DNA of 6,244 nucleotides from Candidatus Pacearchaeota archaeon (lineage in GTDB: Archaea > Nanobdellota > Nanobdellia > UBA10117 > JABICX01). This document shows positions 1 through 5,549 of the stretch, piece by piece. Under the pieces are notes generated by a model that worked only from the letters and a program-made list of their open reading frames with translations, was not told the DNA's origin and searched no databases. Where the stretch lies: positions 1 through 6,244 of the forward strand of contig JAFCCX010000022.1 of the NCBI GenBank assembly GCA_017609995.1, in the 5' to 3' direction. Position 1 is the stretch's first letter, and each line of letters starts with the position of its first letter. The translations under genes and the position numbers were made by a program.

Positions 1-123
1 CGTCGCTTCGCTCCGCTTCAAGGGTAGTTCAGTTGTTTATGTATCGAATCTGGTTTGTTTGGGTTGAGTGTATATGTCCACCCTTCGAAAGATTTTTATT
101 ACATATAACTTTAAAAATTAAAA
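1..123. other. Leader region upstream of the terminase gene
   Basis: No gene is supported here. The first 19 bases are GC-rich and carry CGCTTC twice (4-9 and 14-19), unlike the AT-rich remainder; this could be one arm of an intergenic hairpin whose other arm lies outside the window. An imperfect inverted repeat pairs TTCAAGGGT (17-25) with ACCCTTCGAA (80-89), giving 9 bp with one bulged C around a 54-nt loop. The last 30 bases are almost pure A/T and contain TATA-like sequence. Function of the inverted repeat is unknown. Confidence 0.5.
94..108 (+). promoter_or_regulatory. Possible TATA-type promoter for a leaderless terminase mRNA
   Basis: TTTTATTA (94-101) and ATATAA (103-108) resemble archaeal TATA boxes. 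A transcription start about 25 nt downstream of the first would fall close to the ATG at 124, and no Shine-Dalgarno sequence precedes that ATG. This fits a leaderless transcript, which is common in archaea. The region is so AT-rich that a chance match is quite possible. Confidence 0.3.
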
Positions 124-1407
124 ATGAAAGCAATCGACCGACAAGAATTCAAGATCCGTTGGGATCAATGGCAATTAGATGTACTTGCTCATGAAGGCAA
201 TATCACTTTACGTACTGGCCGACAAGTTGGCAAGTCTGAGGTCGTTAGTAAGAAGGCTGTTGACTTCTCTTTGAAGCATCCGGGCACTACTACTATGATT
301 ATCGCAGCTTCCCAGAGACAAAGTTCTCTACTATTCGAGAAAGTGAGAGGTAGATTAGATTTGATGGATAACATCTATGCCGACAAACCTACTCTGACTA
401 AGATTGATTTGACTAATGGTTCTAGAATCTATTCTTTACCTGTTGGCCGTACTGGTCATTTCATCCGTGGCTTCACTATTGATTTATTGATTGCAGATGA
501 AGCTGCTTATATTCCTGAAACAGTCTGGAATGCTATTGTTCCTATGATTGCTGTTAGCAGAAAGGTTAGAGGTATGGGTTACCTTGTCTTGCTGTCCACT
601 CCCTTCGGCAAAGGCGGCTATTTCTATAACTCGTTCACTGATCCTGATTTTAAGAGTTTTCATGTAAGCAGTGAGGACTGTTCTAGGATACCTAAAAAAT
701 TTCTCCAGAAAGAGAAACAGAGAAAGACTAAGGCCGCTTATAGGCAAGAGTATCAAGGCGAGTTCACTGATGAATGGAATCAGTTTTTTACTACTGAATT
801 AATTAAGAAATCCATGACATTCATTGAATGGTCTAAAGAAAAAGATTACAATACAGCGGCGAGGTACTATCTCGGCGTTGATATAGCTAGGTATGGAGGA
901 GATGAGAATGCATTCGTTATATGTGAATTATTGGAAACAAAGCTTAAAATTGTTCGCGTTTTTACCACATCAAGAATTTCTACTACTGACACTATCGGTA
1001 GAATTTGCGCTATTGACGCACTTTTCAAATTCAGTAAAATATTCATCGACGACGGTGGAGTGGGAGGGTCTGTCACTGACATTTTAATTGAGAAACTTGG
1101 ACGGAAAGTCATGGGTCTCAATAATGCGAGCAAAAGAATACAAGTTCAGGGCGAAGATAAGAAACGTGGTATCTTTAAAGAGGATTTGTATTCTAATGCT
1201 TTAATGTTAATGGAAACTGGCAAATTGGAACTAATTAGCGACCTAGGACTATTAAGGAGCCTTAAAAGCATCACGTTTGAGTATGGAGCTGATAATAGGA
1301 ACTCTCGAAGCATTAAAATCTTCGGCGACTATTCCCATTTAACAGAGGCTATGGTTAGAGCTTGTTGGTGTTTGAAAGAACGAGGACTAAAACTATACAT
1401 CTTTTAG
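124..1407 (+). CDS. terL: Terminase large subunit (TerL), packaging ATPase-nuclease
   Basis: This is the motor of a tailed virus: it hydrolyses ATP to push DNA through the portal and cuts the concatemer. The N-terminal ATPase shows an adenine-binding WQ (residues 16-17), a Walker A TGRQVGKS (31-38), a Walker B LLIADE (121-126, D125 and catalytic E126) and a coupling motif LLSTP (156-160). The C-terminal RNase H-like nuclease shows its metal-binding acids: D253 in GVDIAR, D309/D310 in IFIDDGG, and D402 in FGDYSH. All motifs are intact. At 427 aa it is at the short end for the family, with almost no N-terminal extension. The ATG at 124 has only A/T upstream and no Shine-Dalgarno, so start is by position and possible leaderless expression. 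No small terminase is recognisable nearby. The family assignment is secure; the packaging mode (cos or headful) cannot be read from this. Confidence 0.95.
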   Translation: MKAIDRQEFKIRWDQWQLDVLAHEGNITLRTGRQVGKSEVVSKKAVDFSLKHPGTTTMIIAASQRQSSLLFEKVRGRLDLMDNIYADKPTLTKIDLTNGSRIYSLPVGRTGHFIRGFTIDLLIADEAAYIPETVWNAIVPMIAVSRKVRGMGYLVLLSTPFGKGGYFYNSFTDPDFKSFHVSSEDCSRIPKKFLQKEKQRKTKAAYRQEYQGEFTDEWNQFFTTELIKKSMTFIEWSKEKDYNTAARYYLGVDIARYGGDENAFVICELLETKLKIVRVFTTSRISTTDTIGRICAIDALFKFSKIFIDDGGVGGSVTDILIEKLGRKVMGLNNASKRIQVQGEDKKRGIFKEDLYSNALMLMETGKLELISDLGLLRSLKSITFEYGADNRNSRSIKIFGDYSHLTEAMVRACWCLKERGLKLYIF

Positions 1408-1431
1408 TTGCTAAACTACTCATTTAACAAC
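1407..1431 (+). terminator. Imperfect hairpin just after terL, possible 3' end
   Basis: GTTG-C-TAAA (1407-1415) pairs with TTTA-A-CAAC (1423-1431) around a 7-nt loop: 8 bp with one C-A mismatch, beginning at the last base of the terL stop codon. A short T run (1402-1404) lies before rather than after the stem, so it is not a classic intrinsic terminator. It may be an mRNA 3'-end or processing structure, or chance. Confidence 0.25.
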
Positions 1432-1446
1432 CTTAAGTTCACAACA

Positions 1447-1454
1447 TTTAAATA
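1447..1454 (+). promoter_or_regulatory. Archaeal-type TATA box, probable promoter for the downstream operon
   Basis: TTTAAATA matches the archaeal TATA consensus exactly. It lies in the only sizeable internal gap of the window, ahead of a gene run with almost no further spacing. Transcription would start around 1473-1478, just before the tRNA-like element at 1480. It could serve that element, the structural operon, or both. If the host is bacterial this reading fails. Confidence 0.45.
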
Positions 1455-1479
1455 ATATAGTGTTTTTAATAAGAAATAT

Positions 1480-1567
1480 CCCGGAGTTAACTGGAAACAA
1501 TAAGAGGCGCGCTATTATCTGACTTGTTGAAGGCGATACAAATGTGGGTTCAATCCCCCACTCTGGG
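1480..1567 (+). ncRNA. tRNA-like element, 88 nt, possibly a degenerate tRNA
   Basis: The ends pair as a 7-bp acceptor-like stem: CCCGGAG (1480-1486) with CTCTGGG (1561-1567), one G-U pair. GGTTCAATCC (1547-1556) matches the conserved T-arm (box B) consensus, and the 17 bases 1544-1560 sit exactly where a T arm belongs. The T stem is imperfect: only 3 bp with a canonical 7-nt loop, or 5 bp (GTGGG 1544-1548 with CCCAC 1557-1561) with an 8-nt loop. The TT after the first stem fits positions 8-9. I could not fold a convincing D arm or anticodon arm, so no amino acid is assigned. No CCA is encoded; TTTA follows. The length would suit a class II or intron-bearing tRNA. Alternatives are a decayed tRNA, a tRNA mimic, or chance. 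Confidence 0.35.
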
Positions 1568-1593
1568 TTTATAATCAAACAGGTAAAAACAAA

Positions 1594-1959
1594 ATGGCTG
1601 ATACTGGAATATTTGCAACAACCGTTGAGGTTCAACGAAAAACTGGCGATGGTGCTAGTGCAACAAGTAACGTTGAAGCATACATTAACGATTTCATGGC
1701 TCAAGCAGAATCTACTATAAATTCTATGGTTAGGTACAACTTTTCAGATAATTATGCTGTTTTAAGTGCTGATACTAAACAAATTCTAAAAGAAATTGCA
1801 TCCAATTTGGCTGCGATCTATGTCATTACTTACGATTTTTCTGGTTATTCTTCCAGAACAGCTGCAGAAGATGTAATAAATGTTTTGCGAGACGCTGCAT
1901 TAAGAGGCTTAAGTATACTAAGAGACAAAAAAGTACAAGATTTCATAAATAAATCATAA
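1594..1959 (+). CDS. Probable head-tail connector (adaptor) protein
   Basis: This 121-aa protein is predicted largely helical. A short N-terminal segment is followed by helices at about residues 27-48, 60-80 and 88-118, broken by a SDNY turn (51-54) and by DFSGYSSRTAAED (81-93). The pattern of a small helical bundle, starting with a helix that holds AESTINSMVRYNF and ending in a long helix, resembles the gp6/gp15-type connector family that docks under the portal ring. Its length and place in a packaging and head module also fit. The assignment rests on pattern and context, not on a diagnostic motif. A weak Shine-Dalgarno, AGGT (1581-1584), lies 9 nt before the ATG. The stop codon shares its last A with the next gene's ATG. 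An alternative is a head completion protein. Confidence 0.55.
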   Translation: MADTGIFATTVEVQRKTGDGASATSNVEAYINDFMAQAESTINSMVRYNFSDNYAVLSADTKQILKEIASNLAAIYVITYDFSGYSSRTAAEDVINVLRDAALRGLSILRDKKVQDFINKS

Positions 1960-2414
1960 TGGCATTTGAACATGATTATAAAAACTATCCGGAACTTACA
2001 AATACTCAGTTGGAACAATTACAATTCAGCAGTCCACACAAGCAGATCACAGAAGATTTCACTGCAACCGTCATTAAAGTGCATGATGGCGACACAATCA
2101 CACTTAGAACAGATTTCCGAGACTTCGATTTCCCTTTAAGATTACTGGACATTGACGCTCCAGAACTTAGTGAAGGAGGAGAAGAAACTCGGAACTGGTT
2201 AAAGGCAAGACTTTTAGGAGAAGAAATTCAAGTGATAATAAATCCACAAAACCGGGTTGGGAAGTATGGCAGATTACTTGGCAAGGTTGTAAATCGAGGT
2301 ATGGACTTAGGCCAAGAAATGCTTAATTTAGGACTTGTTAAAATCTTTGGAACAAAAAAGGAGGGCGAACCTGAACCACTCAGTAAAATTTTCGCATTAA
2401 GACAATGGGTGTAA
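1959..2414 (+). CDS. Staphylococcal nuclease-like (SNase/thermonuclease) protein
   Basis: SNase-family enzymes are calcium-dependent nucleases that cut DNA and RNA. The OB-fold core spans about residues 34-133. VHDGDT (41-46) supplies the calcium ligand D45. RLLDIDAPE (61-69) supplies R61, D66 and E69, matching R35, D40 and E43 of the S. aureus enzyme. KYGR (102-105) supplies R105, matching R87. The usual Thr41 is Ala67, a common variant whose ligand is a backbone carbonyl. All catalytic residues are present, so it should be active. There is no signal peptide, so it acts in the cell or is packed in the virion. A 33-residue N-terminal extension is of unknown role. Its ATG overlaps the preceding stop (TAATG) and has no Shine-Dalgarno, suggesting translational coupling. 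An SNase between terL and portal is unusual; host DNA degradation or nucleotide recycling is inference. Confidence 0.9.
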   Translation: MAFEHDYKNYPELTNTQLEQLQFSSPHKQITEDFTATVIKVHDGDTITLRTDFRDFDFPLRLLDIDAPELSEGGEETRNWLKARLLGEEIQVIINPQNRVGKYGRLLGKVVNRGMDLGQEMLNLGLVKIFGTKKEGEPEPLSKIFALRQWV

Positions 2415-2800
2415 ACTTCGGACTTTTCCAACCTACAGGTTTAGAGAATGATACTGGTTTATTGAGAGATCGTTGGGGACAAGATGGAAGCGAACATAAA
2501 CAATTTTATTATGATGGTGGTGCTGGTTCTAGTACAGTTTACACAGTAACAACTGGCAAAGTTCTTTATATAAATACCATCTTTATTGGCGGTGCTGATG
2601 ATTCCGGTGCTGGAATAAATTTAAAAGATGGTGGAGCAGGTGGAGACGTAATCATTCAAGCATTTCGACCAAGAATATTAAGCGAATATGTGCAGATAGA
2701 TTTACCAACCCCAATAAAATTTGAAACTGATGTGTATAGTGGAACTTCACAGGCAGGCGATGCAGACGTAACTTTAATAGGTTGGGAGGAAGAAGCTTGA
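2405..2800 (+). CDS. Glycine-rich beta-strand protein, probable virion component
   Basis: I do not recognise a family for this 131-aa protein. It is acidic and rich in Gly, Asp, Thr and Val. After a polar N terminus (1-35) it shows alternating hydrophobic stretches typical of beta strands: TVYTVTTGKVLYINTIFIGG (44-63), AGINLKD (69-75), DVIIQAF (81-87), YVQIDL (95-100), IKFETDVYSG (104-113) and DVTLIGW (121-127), separated by Gly/Asp turns. This suggests a beta-sandwich or jelly-roll such as a decoration, neck or tail protein. No membrane segment or signal peptide is visible. Its ATG lies 10 nt inside the nuclease gene with no clear Shine-Dalgarno, so coupling is likely. Its stop overlaps the next start. 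Structural role is inferred from context. Confidence 0.7.
   Translation: MGVNFGLFQPTGLENDTGLLRDRWGQDGSEHKQFYYDGGAGSSTVYTVTTGKVLYINTIFIGGADDSGAGINLKDGGAGGDVIIQAFRPRILSEYVQIDLPTPIKFETDVYSGTSQAGDADVTLIGWEEEA
2784..2790 (+). promoter_or_regulatory. Strong ribosome binding site that sets the TTG start at 2797
   Basis: GGGAGGA lies inside the end of the preceding gene, with GGAGG at 2785-2789 and 7 nt to the TTG at 2797. Another in-frame TTG at 2782 would place this site inside the coding sequence and has no site of its own, so 2797 is preferred. Confidence 0.75.
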
Positions 2801-3006
2801 AAATCTTATCTCATAAAATCCGAGGCGATATGATTGTCATTACTACAGATAATTTGGGAAGACCTGAATTCGTTTATCCTAGAAAAAGGTTTTCAACTAA
2901 GGATGCTCTTGTTTCAGAAATTAACAAAAGCATCAAAAACGAAAACAAGAAAAAAATAACAATACAAAATACAAAAGATAATTTGGAGATGGAATTAAAT
3001 GCCTGA
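2797..3006 (+). CDS. Small conserved-looking hypothetical protein, 69 aa, TTG start
   Basis: I do not recognise this protein. From the TTG at 2797 it reads MKILSHKIRGDMIVITTDN and continues with GRPEFVYPRKRF (21-32), a helix around 34-48 (TKDALVSEINKSI) and a lysine/asparagine-rich polar tail (48-69). The first 30 residues look like two or three beta strands. It has no cysteines, no membrane segment and no known motif, and the net charge is basic. The start is chosen from a strong GGAGG 7 nt upstream and a TTGA overlap with the preceding stop. The 3' end overlaps the portal start by 8 nt, so it is co-translated with the structural genes. It may be a small neck or portal-associated protein, but this is only context. 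Confidence 0.7.
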   Translation: MKILSHKIRGDMIVITTDNLGRPEFVYPRKRFSTKDALVSEINKSIKNENKKKITIQNTKDNLEMELNA

Positions 3007-4102
3007 AACTAATATTGGTGCTGCTGTAAATTCAGACTTAACTAATGCTATGACTGATTATTCAGTTGATCCGCAATCTACCGATGCTGCTCAAGATGTT
3101 AAGGAAACGACTTGGCAGATGACTAATTGGACTAAATATTTAGGATATTATAAACAAATTCCTGAGTATAAAACTGCTGTTGATACAAAAGCTCGTTGGA
3201 CAATTGGAGCAGGTTTCACTGCTGATGAACCTACTACTATGCTTTTAGGTAATATTAAAGGTAATGGAACAGATTCATTCAATTCAATTCTAGAAAATAA
3301 TATTAAAGTTTATTCAATAGCTGGCGATGCTTTTTGTGAAGTGATGCGAGACGACGGTGTTTTAGTAAATATTAAACCTCTCGATCCTTCAAAAGTGGTT
3401 GTAATTGCTAATCGTGCAGGACAAATTATCAGGTATGAACAAACAAATAAAAATAAGAAACCTAATAAGAAATTTAAACCTGAAGAAATATTTCATTTAT
3501 CAAGAGACAGAATAGCTGACGAGATTCATGGAACAGGTGCTACTGAAAGCGTTGAGTGGATCATTCTTGCACGTAATGAAGCGATGAATGATTGGAAAAC
3601 TGTGTTGCATAGAAACGTTTCTCCTCTACAGATTCATTATCTTGACACAGACGATTCTTCAAGGATTGCTGCTTATAAATCTAAAGCTGACGCTGCAAGA
3701 GGAAACGGTGAGAATATGTATGTTCCTAAAGGAACTGTAGAAATCGAAGTTGTCCAGAGTCAATTGAATCAGGCAACAAGTCCTTTACAATGGATCGACA
3801 AGTTGAACGATTACTTTTTCCAAGCTGTTAATGTTCCTCAGATCATTATTGGTAATGCAAAAGAGTTTACTGACGCTAGCGGTAAGATTGTCTATCTTGC
3901 TTATGAGCAGACAGTTAAAAGAGAACAACTTTATATTGAAGAACAAGTTCTGAAACAATTAAATCTTGGCATTGAATTAACTTTACCAGCAAGTCTACAA
4001 AATGACGCAGTCAGTGACAGCAATCAAGAAGTGGGGATTGAAACACAAGAACCTGCTGCTCAACCTAATGATACAACTTCTGAAATGGAGGGCAAACAAT
4101 GA
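2999..4102 (+). CDS. Portal protein (HK97/PBSX-like superfamily)
   Basis: The portal forms the dodecameric ring at one head vertex through which TerL pumps DNA and to which the connector and tail attach. Recognisable parts in the 367-aa protein are the N-terminal helix and strand region (40-75, KYLGYYKQIPEYKTAVDTKA), the GDAFCEV core (109-115), IKPLDPSKVVVI followed by GQIIRYEQ (125-148), FKPEEIFHLSRDR and HGTGATES (159-184), the long stem helices (185-235) and NVPQIIIG with TDASG (278-295) leading to a final helix. A polar tail with many Gln and Glu (333-367) follows. It is short for the family, so the C-terminal crown is probably reduced. Start: GGAGATGG (2985-2992) lies 6 nt before the ATG. 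The gene ends in an ATGA overlap with the next gene. Its distance from terL, with four genes between, is unusual. Confidence 0.9.
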   Translation: MPETNIGAAVNSDLTNAMTDYSVDPQSTDAAQDVKETTWQMTNWTKYLGYYKQIPEYKTAVDTKARWTIGAGFTADEPTTMLLGNIKGNGTDSFNSILENNIKVYSIAGDAFCEVMRDDGVLVNIKPLDPSKVVVIANRAGQIIRYEQTNKNKKPNKKFKPEEIFHLSRDRIADEIHGTGATESVEWIILARNEAMNDWKTVLHRNVSPLQIHYLDTDDSSRIAAYKSKADAARGNGENMYVPKGTVEIEVVQSQLNQATSPLQWIDKLNDYFFQAVNVPQIIIGNAKEFTDASGKIVYLAYEQTVKREQLYIEEQVLKQLNLGIELTLPASLQNDAVSDSNQEVGIETQEPAAQPNDTTSEMEGKQ

Positions 4103-4251
4103 TCGAACAAGAAGCAGTAAATATGATCTCAACATTAGGATTTCCAATTTTTGTATGTTTATGGTTTATGATAAGAACAGAGAAAGTAATAAAAAACAAT
4201 ACTGAGGCTCTTGGAGATTTCAAAATAGTTGTTGAAAGATGTGGTAAATAA
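4099..4251 (+). CDS. YvrJ-like small membrane protein, 50 aa
   Basis: This mini-gene encodes 50 residues: a short acidic N terminus, a single hydrophobic segment around LGFPIFVCLWFMI (14-26), then a charged helix IRTEKVIKNNTEALGDFKIV. The layout, a GFPI start to the membrane segment followed by R-x-E-K and an amphipathic tail, matches the YvrJ family of tiny membrane proteins that often occur near phage genes. A strong site, GGAGGG (4087-4092), lies 6 nt before the ATG, the ATG overlaps the portal stop (ATGA), and its own stop shares an A with the next ATG. Exact packing and the good binding site make it a real gene despite its size. A holin-like or membrane-anchoring role is only an inference; YvrJ function is not established. 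Confidence 0.8.
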   Translation: MIEQEAVNMISTLGFPIFVCLWFMIRTEKVIKNNTEALGDFKIVVERCGK

Positions 4252-5537
4252 TGGCAAAGAAAAAATTCGTGAGTGATGCAGGAAAAAAGATTAATGCTAG
4301 AACTGGCAAAGTGTTAGGCACCAGTAATCAAGCAAAAAGAAAAGCTAGTTCCTCGTCTAAACCACGTAATTTATTTAGCGATCCTAATAATCCTGATCCG
4401 AGAGAAGCTACTCGTTTAACTCAACAAAAACCAGTTGCAGCAGGACAACAATTCACCCCGCAAGATGCAAACTTTTCAAGGCAAGACGGAACACAAACAT
4501 TCGAATCAATTCATCAAGCTAGTGAAATGCAAAGAGAAAGTATTGAAAGAAATGCTGCTCTATCGGAACCGGGTGGCTGGAAGAAAATAAATGATATTAC
4601 TAAATTGGCTTTATCTCCACTAAGTTCAGAACAAATTAATCTTAATCCTCAAACTCCATTTGGTCAAACCACAGAAGACATTTTAAATTCTCCTGTTGGA
4701 AGAAGCATTCTTGTTGCTGGTATTGCTCTTAGTGGTGGAGCTGCTTTATTAGCAGCCGAAGCTGCAATCTTAGCTACTACAACAACAACTGCAGTTGCAG
4801 AAGCTGCAACAGTTGGAACCATTGAAACAGTTGGAGCAACAACTATTGCTGAAAGTTTTGCTGTCAATAGTGTAATTCAAAAACAAACTGCAAGCTGGCT
4901 GACCAAATTAGCTGCTGCTGCAACAAATCCCAAAATGGTTGTTGGTGGTTTAATGGCAGTAATAGGAACTTATCCTTTTGCTGGTTTCATAAAAGAAGAA
5001 GCTCTCCAAACATTAGGTTTTGGAATAAATTCAGCTGTAAGAAATGGAGACTTTGATGGAGCCCAAATTGCTATTGATCAACAAAAAGAGGTTCTTGATC
5101 CCGGAATGTGGGATCAAATTAAGAACAGTATTCCTTTTGTAAATGTATTAACTCAACTAGATAATTTTTATCAAGCTGCTAGAACCAAACTCGCTATTGA
5201 CGAGAAAGTTGTATCTGACTTACAAACTCAGACTGATGCAGGAGAAACTTCTGATGAATTTTATAAAAGAATTGCACAGGAAAGACTAGATGCTAAAGAA
5301 GCTGAAAGAATAGCAACTGCAGAATATTATAAGAATGTTGAAGCTCAGAGAAAAGCTGCAAAGAAAGCCGAAAGAGAAGCTGATGCAAAATATTGGGCTA
5401 AAATAGCAGCAGATAAAGAACAAAAAGAACTAGAAAAAAGACAACAGGAAGAAGACTATTGGTCTGCTTATTACAGATCATTGAATGAAAAGCGTGTAGA
5501 TAATACGCCAAGCAAGTTGAACTTCGGGTTGTTATAG
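4251..5537 (+). CDS. Membrane-interacting repeat protein, probable minor virion protein
   Basis: I do not recognise a named family. The 428 residues fall into four parts. The first is a basic, polar, disordered-looking N terminus (1-105) starting MAKKKF. The second is an Ala/Gly-rich hydrophobic stretch, SILVAGIALSGGAALLAAEAA (152-172), followed by a Thr/Ala-rich segment. The third has another hydrophobic stretch, MVVGGLMAVIGTYPFAGFI (229-247), then a helical region with DPGMWDQI and IPFVNVL (283-300). The fourth is a charged helical C terminus (about 320-415) with aromatic pairs FY, YY, YW, YW at 337, 359, 381 and 403, exactly 22 residues apart. The gene starts in a TAATG overlap with only a weak site. 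Placed next to portal and the YvrJ-like gene, it could be an ejected or membrane-piercing protein, an internal head protein, or a short tape-measure-like protein; none is proven. Confidence 0.75.
   Translation: MAKKKFVSDAGKKINARTGKVLGTSNQAKRKASSSSKPRNLFSDPNNPDPREATRLTQQKPVAAGQQFTPQDANFSRQDGTQTFESIHQASEMQRESIERNAALSEPGGWKKINDITKLALSPLSSEQINLNPQTPFGQTTEDILNSPVGRSILVAGIALSGGAALLAAEAAILATTTTTAVAEAATVGTIETVGATTIAESFAVNSVIQKQTASWLTKLAAAATNPKMVVGGLMAVIGTYPFAGFIKEEALQTLGFGINSAVRNGDFDGAQIAIDQQKEVLDPGMWDQIKNSIPFVNVLTQLDNFYQAARTKLAIDEKVVSDLQTQTDAGETSDEFYKRIAQERLDAKEAERIATAEYYKNVEAQRKAAKKAEREADAKYWAKIAADKEQKELEKRQQEEDYWSAYYRSLNEKRVDNTPSKLNFGLL
5091..5126 (+). repeat. Inverted repeat inside the coding sequence
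   Basis: TTGATCCC (5095-5102) and GGGATCAA (5110-5117) form a perfect 8-bp stem with a 7-nt loop. Flanking GTTC (5091-5094) and GAAC (5123-5126) could extend it across a 5-nt bulge. It covers the codons for the DPGMWDQI segment. It could be an mRNA structure or a by-product of coding. Confidence 0.45.
5259..5456 (+). repeat. Three tandem 66-nt units encoding a 22-residue helical repeat
   Basis: Residues 337-358, 359-380 and 381-402 of the preceding gene align without gaps. A partial fourth unit begins at 403. Each unit starts with an aromatic pair (FY, YY, YW, then YW) preceded by an acidic or Lys residue, followed by a K/R/E/A-rich helix. At DNA level the stretches before the second and third aromatic pairs are visibly alike (GAAAGA, then a Gly-free Ala-rich run to TATT), which suggests old tandem duplication. 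A period of 22 equals two hendecads. Confidence 0.65.
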
Positions 5538-5549
5538 GAGGAGAAGAAA

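Noticed and set aside
18..88. A second tRNA in the terL leader
   Set aside because: TCAAGGG-TA-GTTC resembles an acceptor stem and D arm, but the 3' match CCCTTCGA has an extra base, the T-arm consensus is absent and there is too little room for an anticodon arm.
484..756. Open frame on the - strand inside terL
   Set aside because: It lies fully antisense to the conserved ATPase domain, whose motifs explain the sequence.
893..1087. Second + frame inside terL
   Set aside because: The nuclease acids D253 and D309/D310 lie in the terL frame across this region; the alternative product has no family features.
1547..1567. Integration site (attP) at a tRNA 3' end
   Set aside because: A tRNA-end segment can be an attachment site, but no integrase gene or second copy of the segment is present in the window.
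1420..1704. Open frame on the - strand across the intergenic gap
   Set aside because: It overlaps the TATA box, the tRNA-like element and the start of the connector gene, has no ribosome site, and its Cys/Ser/Ile-rich product looks like a shadow translation.
4002..4205. Open + frame overlapping the portal end
   Set aside because: It is out of frame with portal and has no ribosome site, while the 50-aa YvrJ-like frame at 4099-4251 has a strong site, exact overlaps at both ends and a recognisable membrane segment.
4770..4800. Thr/Ala codon run (ACT/ACA and GCA/GTT triplets) as a microsatellite or frameshift site
   Set aside because: It is short, imperfect and in frame, and the reading frame continues intact on both sides.
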